Positions 45,553 through 54,790 of a DNA stretch of 64,000 bases are shown piece by piece. A model generated the notes under the pieces. The model had not been told where the DNA came from. It did no database searches and saw only the letters and a list, made by a program, of their open reading frames with translations. Made by a program: the position numbers and the translations under genes. Origin of the DNA: Microbispora bryophytorum (lineage in GTDB: Bacteria > Actinomycetota > Actinomycetes > Streptosporangiales > Streptosporangiaceae); contig NZ_VIRL01000027.1 in assembly GCF_006874465.1 (NCBI RefSeq), positions 1-64,000 of the forward strand, given 5' to 3'. Position 1 is the stretch's first letter, and each line of letters starts with the position of its first letter.

Positions 45553-46605
45553 TTACGCGCAGGTCTTCTCGTAAACGCGGAGCAGTTCCATGCTGATTCG
45601 CTCGACCGAATAGCGGGAACGGGCGCGGTCGGCGGCCGCGTAGCCGATGGCCGTGCGCAGGGTGGCGTCGCCGAGCAGGCGGCGGATCCGGTGGGCGATC
45701 TCCAGCGGGCGGTCGGGCCGGGTCAGGAATCCGGTCACACCGTCCACCACCGAGTCGAGGTGCGCCCCGGTGGCCGAGGCGATGACCGGAATGCCGCAGG
45801 CCATGGCCTCCAGCGCGGCCGTGCCCGTGGGGACGGTCGGCGGCAGCGACAGCACCAGGTCGGCGCTGCGCATGAGCTTGGGCATCGCGGTGTGCGGAAC
45901 CATGCCGAGCATCTCCACGCGGTCGGTCACGCCGTGCTCCCCGGCGAGGGCGCGCAGCCGCTCGACGCTCTGGTCGTCGCCGCCCGCGATCACGAGCTCG
46001 GCGTCCGGCACGGCCCGCAGGGCGTGCACGGCCCAGTCGGCGCCCACGTGTCCCACGTGGAGGAGGCGGGGCCGCTCGCCCCTCGGGAAGGCCGGGCCCT
46101 GACGGCGGAAGCGCTCGATGTCCACGCCGTGCGGGATGACCGAGATGTTGCGGCGCGGCACGCCCATCCGGATCAGCTCGGACTCCTCGTCGGCGCAGGC
46201 GGCGATCACGGCCCTGGCCCGGCGGCCGATCGCGCACTCCAGCCGCCGCACGGGCGCGGCGCTCCGGGCGTCGTCGTAGTGACTGTGGAAGGTCTGGGTG
46301 ACCGGCACGCCCAGGCCCTCGGACCCGGCGATGGCGGCCAGGCCGCTGGACCACGAGTAGGCGTGGATGATGTCCGGGCGGTGCTCCCGCCACCTGCGGC
46401 GCAGGCCGTCGCTGAAGTCCGAGATGTACGGGAGGAGGTCGCTTTCCGACAGCTCCACATCGGGTCCGGCGGGCACGTGCTCGACGCCGTCCCCCCGGAC
46501 CTTCGAACGGGTGTAGACCGTCACCCGGTGGCCCCGGCCCAGCTCGCGGGCGATGGCGGGAGTGTCGGGAGTCAGCTCATGCGCGGAGACGATTGCGATA
46601 TCCAT
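45553..46605 (-). CDS. GT4-family glycosyltransferase
   Basis: A 350-aa retaining GT-B glycosyltransferase. The N-terminal Rossmann domain (1-165) contains HAYSWSSG and QTFHSHYDD; the C-terminal nucleotide-sugar domain has VGHVGADW, VIAGGDDQ and the EX7E-type TGTAALEAMACGIPVIAS. Donor and acceptor are unknown; likely cell-surface or secondary glycoside synthesis. ATG 46605 starts the family-typical MDIAIVSAH; the longer frame upstream is unlikely. Upstream DNA (46640-46710) is AT-rich and probably carries the promoter. The lipoprotein gene follows 63 bp downstream. Confidence 0.9.
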   Translation of the reverse strand: MDIAIVSAHELTPDTPAIARELGRGHRVTVYTRSKVRGDGVEHVPAGPDVELSESDLLPYISDFSDGLRRRWREHRPDIIHAYSWSSGLAAIAGSEGLGVPVTQTFHSHYDDARSAAPVRRLECAIGRRARAVIAACADEESELIRMGVPRRNISVIPHGVDIERFRRQGPAFPRGERPRLLHVGHVGADWAVHALRAVPDAELVIAGGDDQSVERLRALAGEHGVTDRVEMLGMVPHTAMPKLMRSADLVLSLPPTVPTGTAALEAMACGIPVIASATGAHLDSVVDGVTGFLTRPDRPLEIAHRIRRLLGDATLRTAIGYAAADRARSRYSVERISMELLRVYEKTCA

Positions 46606-46777
46606 GGCACACCTCAAGACAGGAAGGCGTCTGAAAGGGTGTGCCTGCGTCTTAGGCACGTTCGATGTAGATGATGTTTACCTTACTCTGATTCGCGCTA
46701 AACACCTAATCGGGAAAAATCGGGCCGACTCCCGTGGGCCCGACTCCCGCGGCCCCACTCACGCGGTCCCACTCCCG

Positions 46778-48583
46778 TCAGCGGGGCCGGCGCAGCGTGA
46801 GGATGGTGATCTCGTCGACCGCGTGGCTGCCGCAGAAGGCCCGGTGGTCCTCCTCGATGGCCTTGACGACCGCGCTCGGGGGCTGCCCGGCGCAGCGGGC
46901 GAGGGCCTCGGTGAGCCGCTGCTCGCCGTAGTTGTCCCCGGCGGGGCTCTGCGCGCCCACCAGGCCGTCGCTGTACAGCACGAGCGTCTCCCCCGGCGAC
47001 AGCGTGAGCTCCTCCGTCGGGGGGACCGAGCCCTCCTCGAAGCCCAGGGGGACGCCGCCGCCCTCGGAGAACCTGACGCCGCCGCCCGGCTGGATCAGCG
47101 CCGTGGGATGGTGCCCCGCGGAGGCGAGCCGCACTTTGCGACCCCGGACGAAGCCCGCGGCGGCCATCACGAACAGGCCCGTGTTCTGCGCGACGAGGGC
47201 GTCGCTGACCTTGCTCAGGGCCTGCCCGGGGTCGTCCTCCCACACGCTCAGCACGCGCAGGCCGTTACGGACAATGGCGGTGACGGAGGCCGCCTCCTCG
47301 CCGCGTCCCGCCGCGCTGCCGATCACGAAGCCCCACCCGTTCTTGACGGGGAACACGTCGTAGAACTCGCCGCCGATGGCGCGTATGCCGGAGCCGCGGT
47401 GGTAGGCGGCGGCGATCTCGAAGCCGGGGATTTCGGGGAGCGTGCGGGGGAGCACGCCGGTCTGCAGGGTGTCGGCGGCCTGCGCCCGGCGCTGGAACCC
47501 CTGCTGGGCCCGCATCGCCAGGCCGAGGTGCAGGCCGATCTCCTCCATCAGGCCCAGGTCGGCCAGGCCGAACGGCGGCCGGTCGCGCAGCCGCACCAGC
47601 GTGAGCACGCCGTGCGCCTCGCCGTCGGTGCGGATCGGCACGCTGAGCAGCGAGCCCGCGCGCATCGCCTGAAGCACGTCGCCGCCGAGCAGGGAGTCGT
47701 CGGTCAGCATCTCGTGGACGACACCGCTCTGCGTGGTCATCACCTGCTCCACGACCGGGGCCAGCGCCGGCGGGGCCTCCTCGACCGTCCGCTGCAGCCG
47801 CCCGACCGGCTGGTCACTCGGGCCGATGACGACCGACCGGACCAGGTCGCCGTCCCTGGCGACGTCCGCGATCACCCAGTCGGCCGTCTCCGCCGCCAGC
47901 AGGCGGGCGGCCCGCAGCAGGGCGACGGGCTCGCGCAGGCTCTCCTCGTCCAGCAGCAGCCCGGTCAGCCGCGACAGCAGCTCGTGCCGCCTGGCCGCCG
48001 CCAGGACCGCGGCGTCGTCGGGCACACCCGCCTGTACGGCGGGCTCGGGCAGCTGGACCTCGGTGGGCAGCACGACCCCGGCGATCATCTCCTGCGGCTC
48101 GCCCGGCATGCGCAGGCGGCTCAGCACCAGCCGCACGGTGTGGGCGCGCCCCTGGTGGGCCAGCCGGGTCTGGAACGAGGCGCTGTCGTCGCCGTGGAGG
48201 ACGGCGGCGAGGCGCTGCCGGAACGCGGCCCGGGCGGTCACGTCGACGAGCAGGGGGAAGGCGCGGCCGATGAGGTAGCCGGCCGGGCTGCCGAGCAGGC
48301 GCGTGGTCTCGTTGTTGATACGGCGCACCGTGCCGCCCGTGTCCATGATGATCACAGGGATCGGCAGTGCGCGGAACACCTGGCGCAGCAGCTTCTGCTC
48401 GCGCTGGCTGCCGCCGTCCCTGCGCCTGCGGCTGCGCGCCAGCTCGCTCAGGGCCTTGCGGACCAGTTCCTCGGCGGCGTCCAGCTCCCGTAGCATCGCA
48501 CCTGGATCGGGATCGTCCCGTAGGGTGGCGATGCGGTCGGCGAGCCCGCTCAACGCGCGCTCGAGCTCGGCGGTGTCGGGCAA
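46778..48583 (-). CDS. PAS-GAF-SpoIIE protein with altered phosphatase motifs
   Basis: A 601-aa sensor-output protein: N-terminal coiled coil (about 1-60), PAS (about 65-175; VFRALPIPVIIMDTGG), GAF (about 205-365) and SpoIIE/PP2C-like domain (about 385-600). The PP2C metal motifs deviate: GGEFYDV instead of GGDFYD, GSAAGRG instead of GDVxGKG, while the C-terminal DE ITILTL retains one acid. Activity may be reduced or lost. TTG 48583 has GGGAGG 6 nt upstream. It is divergent from the GAF-ANTAR gene and close to the STAS-sigma-kinase genes, so it probably serves that partner switch. Confidence 0.85.
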   Translation of the reverse strand: MPDTAELERALSGLADRIATLRDDPDPGAMLRELDAAEELVRKALSELARSRRRRDGGSQREQKLLRQVFRALPIPVIIMDTGGTVRRINNETTRLLGSPAGYLIGRAFPLLVDVTARAAFRQRLAAVLHGDDSASFQTRLAHQGRAHTVRLVLSRLRMPGEPQEMIAGVVLPTEVQLPEPAVQAGVPDDAAVLAAARRHELLSRLTGLLLDEESLREPVALLRAARLLAAETADWVIADVARDGDLVRSVVIGPSDQPVGRLQRTVEEAPPALAPVVEQVMTTQSGVVHEMLTDDSLLGGDVLQAMRAGSLLSVPIRTDGEAHGVLTLVRLRDRPPFGLADLGLMEEIGLHLGLAMRAQQGFQRRAQAADTLQTGVLPRTLPEIPGFEIAAAYHRGSGIRAIGGEFYDVFPVKNGWGFVIGSAAGRGEEAASVTAIVRNGLRVLSVWEDDPGQALSKVSDALVAQNTGLFVMAAAGFVRGRKVRLASAGHHPTALIQPGGGVRFSEGGGVPLGFEEGSVPPTEELTLSPGETLVLYSDGLVGAQSPAGDNYGEQRLTEALARCAGQPPSAVVKAIEEDHRAFCGSHAVDEITILTLRRPR

Positions 48584-48623
48584 GCTGCCTCCCTCTCTCG
48601 ACGTAGACGCTACGCCAAACCCC

Positions 48624-48653
48624 GGGTCTAATCGATCCAGCCTGGATTAACCC
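48624..48653. promoter_or_regulatory. Imperfect dyad between SpoIIE-like and ANTAR genes
   Basis: GGGTCTAATC and GATTAACCC face each other across 11 bp in the short divergent promoter region. One unpaired position per arm. Possible shared operator. Confidence 0.45.
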
Positions 48654-48680
48654 GAAAACTATGGGAACGGTCTTTCTACC

Positions 48681-49391
48681 ATGGAGACGACATCCATTCT
48701 CGCGCGTGACCTCGCGGCGCTCGGCCGTGTGACGGGGGGCACGTCGGCCGAGGGCGTTCTGCGCGGCATCACCGAGGCGGTCGCGCGCGGCGTGCCCGGC
48801 TGCGCCGGCGGCACCGCCGAGCTGTGGATGGAGGAGCGCGTGCTGCTCGCCGCCTCCCACAGCGAGCTCACCGTGCTGATCGATCGAGAGCGCGACCTGC
48901 GCGAGGGCCCGTCGAGGGAGGCGCTGTCCACCGGGCGTTCGGTGACGATCCCCGACGTGATGCGCGAATCCCGCTGGTCCCGCTACGCCGCCACCGCCGT
49001 GCGGCACGGGGTGCGCTCGGTCCTCGTGGTGCCGATCGCCGTGGAGGGAGCCGTCGCGATCATCGGCCTGTACGGCGTGCGCCCCGGCGTGTTCAGCTCC
49101 GGCGGCTCACTCATGGCCCTGCTGCGCGAGCAGGTCACCGTGGCGCTGGCCAACATCTGGGAGTTCGACGACGTCCTGACCGGCGCGGCGCAGATGCAGG
49201 AGGCCCTGGCGGGCCGGTCGGTGATCGACCAGGCCAAGGGCATCATCATGTCGAAGAGCGGCTGCTCCGCCGAGGAGGCGTTCGATGAGCTCAGACGGGT
49301 GTCGCAGCATCACCAGGTCAAGGTGGCCGACCTCGCCAAGCTCCTGGTGACCGAGCACCAGCAGAAGCACGGGGGAGCGCCCCCGGCCTGA
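48681..49391 (+). CDS. GAF-ANTAR RNA-binding antiterminator
   Basis: A 236-aa protein: GAF domain (about 15-160; GRSVTIPDVMRESRW, SVLVVPIAVEG) and a C-terminal ANTAR domain (about 168-225; AGRSVIDQAKGIIMSKSGCS, AFDELRRVSQHHQVKVADLA). ANTAR proteins bind paired RNA hexaloops and prevent premature termination, with the GAF domain sensing a signal. This class is abundant in actinomycetes. ATG 48681. Divergent from the SpoIIE-like gene. RNA target unknown. Confidence 0.9.
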   Translation: METTSILARDLAALGRVTGGTSAEGVLRGITEAVARGVPGCAGGTAELWMEERVLLAASHSELTVLIDRERDLREGPSREALSTGRSVTIPDVMRESRWSRYAATAVRHGVRSVLVVPIAVEGAVAIIGLYGVRPGVFSSGGSLMALLREQVTVALANIWEFDDVLTGAAQMQEALAGRSVIDQAKGIIMSKSGCSAEEAFDELRRVSQHHQVKVADLAKLLVTEHQQKHGGAPPA

Positions 49392-49515
49392 GCGGAGCCG
49401 TACGCGCGGGCCGCGGCCGGCAGGGGTGGCGGCGGGCGCGGCGGCGCGGGGCGGCGTGAAGTGGCCCCGCGGGGCGGCGGCAAGATGCGGGGGGACGCGG
49501 TGTGAAGTGGCGGGT

Positions 49516-49872
49516 TCAGACGGCGAACGCGGCCAGGGCCTCGTCGAGGGTGTCGAACAGCGGCAGCCGCTGCGACAGTCCGGTGACCCACATCACCTTG
49601 GAGTTGGGGTACTGCACGGAGATCAGCGCGAAGTTGCCGCCGGCCGTGGTCGAGCGCTGCCAGTTGTGCACGATCAGGCCCAGCGCGCGGGAGTCCATGA
49701 ACGTCACGCCGCCCAGGTCAAGGATCATGTCGGGGCCGTGGTCGTCCGCCGCGGCGTCCAGATAGTCCGAGAACTGCTCACGTGTCGTGGCGTCGAGGAC
49801 ACCGTTCACATGGATCACCACGATGTCCCCCGCCATACTGGACGTCAGGGACAGCAGTCCGTTGTTAGACAC
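49516..49872 (-). CDS. STAS-domain anti-sigma factor antagonist
   Basis: A 118-aa RsbV/SpoIIAA-like protein. The regulatory phosphoserine is in FMDSRALGLI (about residues 58-67); the first strand GDIVVIHVNGVLDATT is typical. In the unphosphorylated state such proteins bind the anti-sigma kinase and free the sigma factor. GTG 49872 is chosen since GGAGG sits 7 nt upstream; the frame stays open eight codons further. Divergent from the SigB-like gene 190 bp away. Confidence 0.88.
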   Translation of the reverse strand: MSNNGLLSLTSSMAGDIVVIHVNGVLDATTREQFSDYLDAAADDHGPDMILDLGGVTFMDSRALGLIVHNWQRSTTAGGNFALISVQYPNSKVMWVTGLSQRLPLFDTLDEALAAFAV

Positions 49873-50059
49873 CTCGCGCCTCCTCTTCGGCAACATTACT
49901 GGTGCAGAAGGGGTGGTGATACTCCTGATTTTGCGGCAATATACTGAAGCAGAGGTCCAGCAGAGGGCCTCGTCTCGACACTGTAGCGAGGCGCGCCTTC
50001 TGCTTGGTCACCCCAGCGCACAGGCGCCCTCGCGAGAAAAATACGAGGGGACTGCGCAG

Positions 50060-50839
50060 ATGGCTGCCGAGGTTCGTGCAGAGACCGTCAGCAATCCGAC
50101 CGCCGAAGAGCTCCTGGCCGAGCTGGCCGTGGACGGACTGTCCGAGGAGCGGCGGGAACGCCTCCGCGAGAAGATCGTAGAAATGCACCGTCCGATGGCG
50201 AGGGACATCGCCCGGCGGTACCTCAACCGCGGTGAGCCGATGGAAGACCTTCTCCAGGCCGCGTACGTCGGCCTCATGAAGGCCATCAACGGCTACGACC
50301 CCACGCTGGGCCACAGCTTCCGCGGGTACGCCATGGTCACCATGACGGGCGAGGTCAAGCGGCACTTCCGGGACCGCACCTGGGCCGTCCGGGTGCCCCG
50401 CCTCTACCAGGAGCGCCGGGCCGAGCTCAACCGGCACGTCGCCGACATGACCCAGGAGCTGGGCCGGTTCCCCACCGTCGCCGAGCTCGCCAAGAAGATG
50501 GGTCTGTCCGAGGAGGACATGCTCCTCACCATGGACGCCTCCTCGGCGTACAGCACCCTCTCCCTCGACGCGCCGATCGGCGCCGACGACGACGCCGCCG
50601 CCCTCGGCGACGTGATCCCCGAAGAGGACGACGCGCTCGACACCCTGGTGGACAGCGAGGCGTTGAAGCCTCTCCTCGACCTTCTCCCCGAGCGGGAGAA
50701 GAACATCCTCCTGCTGCGTTTCTACGGCAACATGACGCAGGCCGAGATCGCGGCGGAGTTCGGCATATCGCAGATGCACGTCTCACGGATCCTCCGCAAG
50801 ACCCTCGACCAGCTCCGGGCGGAGCTCGTCGCGGGATGA
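50060..50839 (+). CDS. SigB/SigF-family RNA polymerase sigma factor
   Basis: A 259-aa group 3 sigma factor of the SigB/F/G type. Region 2 lies at about 35-105 (MEDLLQAAYVGLMKAINGYDPTLGHSFRGYA), region 3 at about 115-170 (RVPRLYQERRAELNRHVADMT) and region 4 at about 205-255 (LLPEREKNILLLRFYGNMTQAEIAAEFGISQMHVSRIL). ATG 50060 has GAGGGG 9 nt upstream. The kinase-type anti-sigma gene follows, and a STAS gene precedes divergently: a complete partner-switching set for stress or developmental transcription. Confidence 0.95.
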   Translation: MAAEVRAETVSNPTAEELLAELAVDGLSEERRERLREKIVEMHRPMARDIARRYLNRGEPMEDLLQAAYVGLMKAINGYDPTLGHSFRGYAMVTMTGEVKRHFRDRTWAVRVPRLYQERRAELNRHVADMTQELGRFPTVAELAKKMGLSEEDMLLTMDASSAYSTLSLDAPIGADDDAAALGDVIPEEDDALDTLVDSEALKPLLDLLPEREKNILLLRFYGNMTQAEIAAEFGISQMHVSRILRKTLDQLRAELVAG

Positions 50840-50959
50840 GAGGATGCGACGACGCTCGGGACACCGTCTGTGCCAAGGCGGTGTCCCGGGGTATCTTCGT
50901 CCTGCCCACAGCCCATAGATCCTGAGACGGCCAGATTTCCGGCGGGAGGCGTGTACCGG

Positions 50960-51382
50960 GTGAAAGATGACGGCGTTCCCGCGCACGTCACCAGAGCGGC
51001 AAGGGAGTGTGCCTTCTCCTTAGCCGATCTGCCCGATCTGCGGGAGTACGCCGCCGCCGAGGCGCTGCGTCGCGGTATGCGGGAGGACGCGATCGGCGAC
51101 TTCCTCGTCGCGCTCAACGAGGTCGCCACCAACGCCGTCACCCACGGGTCGACGAAGGCGCGGCTGACCATATGGAGCGAGGGGCCGGCCCTGGTGGTCG
51201 CCGTGCACGACGACGGCCCGGAGTGGCGTCTTGAGGGCGAGCCGGGCCACGACCCGCCTCCGGAGGACGCGACCAGCGGCATGGGGCTGTGGGTCGCGCG
51301 CATGCTGAGCAGCGACCTCCACGTCACCACCGGTCCCGGCGGAACAACCGTGACGATGCGTTTCCGCGTTGGGCAGGGGTAG
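50960..51382 (+). CDS. RsbW-like anti-sigma histidine-kinase-fold protein
   Basis: A 140-aa GHKL ATPase domain: N box ALNEVATNAVTHG (about 50-62), G1 VHDDGPEW and G2 SGMGLWVARML. RsbW-type proteins bind the sigma factor and phosphorylate the STAS antagonist. GTG 50960 has GGGAGG 10 nt upstream; a longer start at 50870 or 50951 is possible. It lies 120 nt after the sigma gene and 9 nt before NDH-2. The G1 and N boxes are intact, so kinase activity is expected. Confidence 0.88.
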   Translation: MKDDGVPAHVTRAARECAFSLADLPDLREYAAAEALRRGMREDAIGDFLVALNEVATNAVTHGSTKARLTIWSEGPALVVAVHDDGPEWRLEGEPGHDPPPEDATSGMGLWVARMLSSDLHVTTGPGGTTVTMRFRVGQG

Positions 51383-51391
51383 GGGACAGCC

Positions 51392-52690
51392 ATGGCTGTC
51401 CCACGGATTCTGATCGTCGGCGGCGGATACGTCGGCATGTACACCGCACTCCGCCTGCAGCGCAGGCTCCGCCGCGGCGAGGCGCTCGTGACCGTCGCGG
51501 ACCTCGACTCCTACATGACCTACCAGCCCTTCCTGCCAGAGGCGGCCGCGGGGAGCATCGAGGCGCGGCACGTCGTCGTCCCGCTCAGGCGGGTGCTGAA
51601 CAAGTGCCAGATCCTCAGCGGGCGGGTCACCCAGGTGCGGCTGGGCGACCGCAAGGCGGAGTTCACCCCGCATCAGGGCCCGGACCTCACCATCGACTAC
51701 GACTACCTGGTCGTCGCGCCGGGCTCGATCTCACGGCTGCTGCCGGTGCCCGGCCTGGCCGAGCACGGCATCGGCTTCAAGACCATCGAAGAGGCCATCG
51801 CCCTGCGCAACCACGTGCTCGGCCGCCTCGACATCGCCGCGTCCACGCCGGACCCGGAGGTCCGCCGCAAGGCCCTCACCTTCGTCTTCGTCGGCGGCGG
51901 CTACGCCGGGGTGGAGGCCCTGGCCGAGCTGGAGGACATGGCGGCGGACGCGCTCAAGTACTTCGAGGGGCTGTCCCGCGAGGACATGCGCTGGATCCTG
52001 GTCGAGGCCACCGACCGCATCCTGCCCGAGGTGGGCCCCGACATGGGCAAGTGGACGGTCCTGCAGCTGCGCGCACGCGGCATCGAGGTCCGCATGGGCA
52101 CGCTGCTGAAGTCCGCGGAGGGCCGCCGCATCGTGCTGAGCGACGGCGAGGAGTTCGACGCCGACACCCTCGTCTGGACGGCGGGTGTCAAGCCCAACCC
52201 GCTGGTCGGCGCCGGCGACCTGCCGCTGGACAAGAAGGGCAGGATCAGGGTCGATCCCTGCCTGCGCGTGCACGACACCGGCTTCGCCTTCGCCGCGGGC
52301 GACTGCGCCGCCGTCCCCGACCTCACCCGGCCGGGCGAGTTCTGCCCGCCCAACGCCCAGCACGCCGTACGGCAGGCCAAGACGCTGGCCGACAACCTGC
52401 TCGCGGCGCTGCGGGGGCACTCCCAGCGGCCGTACCGGCACAAGTACGCGGGGTCGGTGGCGAGCCTGGGACTCTACAAGGGGGTCGCGCAGATCTACGG
52501 CCGGGAGCTTCGCGGCTTCCCCGCCTGGTTCATGCACCGCACCTATCACCTGACGCGGATGCCGACCTTCAACAAGAAGACCCGGATCCTCATGGACTGG
52601 ACCCTCGGGCTCTTCTTCCCGCGGGAGATCATCTCGCTGGGGGCCATCGAGGAGCCGCGCAAGGAGTTCACCCTGTCCGCCCGCTCGTGA
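51392..52690 (+). CDS. ndh: Type II NADH dehydrogenase (NDH-2)
   Basis: A 432-aa FAD-dependent NADH:quinone oxidoreductase. FAD motif ILIVGGGYVGMYTALRL (6-22), NADH motif FVFVGGGYAGVEALAEL (about 166-182) and the second FAD motif FAAGDCAAVPD (about 302) are all present. The C-terminal amphipathic and hydrophobic segments (about 375-420) would anchor it to the inner membrane. It starts 9 nt after the RsbW-like gene, so it belongs to the sigma operon, which suggests that respiratory flux and stress signalling are coexpressed. Confidence 0.92.
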   Translation: MAVPRILIVGGGYVGMYTALRLQRRLRRGEALVTVADLDSYMTYQPFLPEAAAGSIEARHVVVPLRRVLNKCQILSGRVTQVRLGDRKAEFTPHQGPDLTIDYDYLVVAPGSISRLLPVPGLAEHGIGFKTIEEAIALRNHVLGRLDIAASTPDPEVRRKALTFVFVGGGYAGVEALAELEDMAADALKYFEGLSREDMRWILVEATDRILPEVGPDMGKWTVLQLRARGIEVRMGTLLKSAEGRRIVLSDGEEFDADTLVWTAGVKPNPLVGAGDLPLDKKGRIRVDPCLRVHDTGFAFAAGDCAAVPDLTRPGEFCPPNAQHAVRQAKTLADNLLAALRGHSQRPYRHKYAGSVASLGLYKGVAQIYGRELRGFPAWFMHRTYHLTRMPTFNKKTRILMDWTLGLFFPREIISLGAIEEPRKEFTLSARS

Positions 52691-52692
52691 CC

Positions 52693-52711
52693 CACGGCGG
52701 GAGACGCCGTG
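52693..52711 (+). terminator. Small hairpin after ndh
   Basis: CACGGCG / CGCCGTG with a 5-nt loop just behind the ndh stop codon; probably acts together with the stronger hairpin 32 bp further. Confidence 0.5.
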
Positions 52712-52742
52712 TGACTGGGAGATGCCGGGTGACCCGCCCGGG

Positions 52743-52777
52743 GGAGTGCCGCGTGGCCCGAGGCCACGCGGCACTCC
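52743..52777. terminator. Strong bidirectional hairpin terminator
   Basis: Sixteen-base-pair perfect stem (52743-52758 with 52762-52777) with a CGA loop, between the convergent ndh and ABC transporter genes; it touches the stop codon of the latter. Confidence 0.9.
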
Positions 52778-54790
52778 TCAGCCCACTTCTGTGGGGGTGT
52801 CGTCGCCGGCCAGGGCCCCGGTGGTCAGTGTCCCGTTGAACTGGGCCGAGTAGAGCCGGTGGTAGGCGCCCCGGGCGGCGAGCAATTCGTCGTGGGTGCC
52901 GTGCTCGACGATGCTCCCGGCCTCCATCACCAGGATGAGGTCGGCGTCGCGGATGGTGGACAGCCGGTGGGCGATGACGAAGCTGGTCCTGTCGCTGCGC
53001 AGCGCGGCCATCGCGTGCTGCACCAGGACCTCGGTGCGGGTGTCGACCGAGCTGGTCGCCTCGTCCAGGATGAGCAGGGACGGGTTGGCGAGGAAGGCGC
53101 GGGCGATGGTCAGCAGCTGCTTCTCGCCGGCGCTGATGTTGCCGCCCTCCGCGTCGATCACGGTGTCGTACCCGTCGGGAAGGGTGCGGACGAACCGGTC
53201 GACGTACGTCGCCCGTGCCGCCGCCTGGATTTCCTCCTCGGTGGCCCCGGGGTTGCCGTAGGCGATGTTGTCGCGGATCGTCCCGCCGAACAGCCAGGTG
53301 TCCTGGAGCACCATGCCGATCTGGGAACGCAGGTCCTCGCGGCGCATCGCCGTGATGTCCGCGCCGTCGAGGGTGATGCGGCCCGCGTCCAGCTCGTAGA
53401 AGCGCATGATCAGGTTGACCAGCGTGGTCTTCCCCGCGCCGGTCGGGCCGACGATCGCGATCGTGTGCCCGGGCTCGGCCACCAGCGACAGGTCCTCGAT
53501 GAGGGGCTGCTCGGGGTCGTACCTGAAGGACACGTGCTCGAACTCGACGCGCCCCCGCCGGATCGCGGGCAGCGCCGGGTCGGCCGGGTCGGGCTCCTGC
53601 TCCTCGGCGTCGAGCAGCTCGAAGACCCGCTCGGCGGAGGCCACCCCCGACTGCAGCAGGTTGGCCATCGAGGCGACCTGCGTCAGCGGCTGGGTGAACT
53701 GCCGGGAGTACTGAATGAACGCCTGGACGTCGCCCAGGCTCATCGATCCGCCGGCGACCCGTACGGCGCCGACGACCGCGATGGCGACGTAGTTGAGGTT
53801 CCCGATGAACATCATCGTCGGCATGATGATCCCGGAGATGAACTGGGCGCCGAAGCTCGCCTTGTACAGGGCCTCGTTCCGCTCCCGGAACACCTGCTCG
53901 ACCTCCGGGCCCCGCCCGAAGACCTTCACGAGCTCGTGACCGGTGAACGCCTCCTCGATGTGGGCGTTCAGCGTGCCGGTGTGGGCCCACTGGGCGACGA
54001 ACTGCTTCTGCGAGCGCTTGGCGATCTGCCCGGTGACGACCATCGTGACCGGGATCGTCACCAGTGCGATGACCGCGAGCAGCGGCGAGATCACGAACAT
54101 CATGACCAGCACGCCGATCACGGTGAGCAGCGAGCTCAGCAACTGGCTCAGCGTCTGCTGCAGGGTCTGGGACACGTTGTCGATGTCGTTGGTGACCCGG
54201 CTGAGCAGCTCGCCGCGCGGCTGGCCGTCGAAGAACCTCAGCGGGAGCCGGTGCAGTTTGTCCTCGACGTCGGCCCGGAGGCGGAACACCGTCCGCTGCG
54301 TCACGTCGTTGAGCAGCCGGCCCTGCAGCCACATGAACAGCGACGCCGCGACGTACAGCACCAGCACCCAGGTCAGGACCGTGGCCAGCGCACCGAAGTC
54401 GATGCCCTGACCGGGGACGAGGTCCATCCCCGCGACCATGTCGGCGAAGTCGCCGTGGCCCGAGGCGCGCAGTCCCTGTACGGCCTGCTCCTTGGTCGTT
54501 CCCGCGGGCAGCCGTCCGCCGATCACACCACTGAAGATCAGGTCGGTCGCGCGGCCGAGCAGCTTCGGCCCGATGACGGAGAACACCACGCTGATCACGG
54601 CGAGGGCGATCACGGCCAGGAGCCTCGGCCGTTCCGGGCTCAACCGGCGCAGCAGCCGCCGGACGGAGGGGCCGAAGTTCATCGACTTCTCCGCCGGCAT
54701 CTGCCCGCGGCCGAAGGGCCCGAAACCGCCGCCTCCGGCGGGCCGCGGTCGCACCGGTGCTGTGGGCTGTGCCGTGGGCCGGTCGCTCAT
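52778..54790 (-). CDS. ABC exporter half-transporter, consensus-Walker subunit
   Basis: A 670-aa half-transporter with about 75 residues of cytosolic N-terminus, six transmembrane helices (about 80-400) and a nucleotide-binding domain (about 430-650). Walker [12 protein letters not shown] loop SQIGMVLQD, Walker [13 protein letters not shown] with the catalytic Glu, H loop VIAHRLS. The signature is NISAGEKQ and not SGGQ. It is thus the half with the catalytic Glu but a weak signature. ATG 54790 overlaps the stop of the other half (ATGA). Probable drug or lipid exporter. Confidence 0.93.
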   Translation of the reverse strand: MSDRPTAQPTAPVRPRPAGGGGFGPFGRGQMPAEKSMNFGPSVRRLLRRLSPERPRLLAVIALAVISVVFSVIGPKLLGRATDLIFSGVIGGRLPAGTTKEQAVQGLRASGHGDFADMVAGMDLVPGQGIDFGALATVLTWVLVLYVAASLFMWLQGRLLNDVTQRTVFRLRADVEDKLHRLPLRFFDGQPRGELLSRVTNDIDNVSQTLQQTLSQLLSSLLTVIGVLVMMFVISPLLAVIALVTIPVTMVVTGQIAKRSQKQFVAQWAHTGTLNAHIEEAFTGHELVKVFGRGPEVEQVFRERNEALYKASFGAQFISGIIMPTMMFIGNLNYVAIAVVGAVRVAGGSMSLGDVQAFIQYSRQFTQPLTQVASMANLLQSGVASAERVFELLDAEEQEPDPADPALPAIRRGRVEFEHVSFRYDPEQPLIEDLSLVAEPGHTIAIVGPTGAGKTTLVNLIMRFYELDAGRITLDGADITAMRREDLRSQIGMVLQDTWLFGGTIRDNIAYGNPGATEEEIQAAARATYVDRFVRTLPDGYDTVIDAEGGNISAGEKQLLTIARAFLANPSLLILDEATSSVDTRTEVLVQHAMAALRSDRTSFVIAHRLSTIRDADLILVMEAGSIVEHGTHDELLAARGAYHRLYSAQFNGTLTTGALAGDDTPTEVG

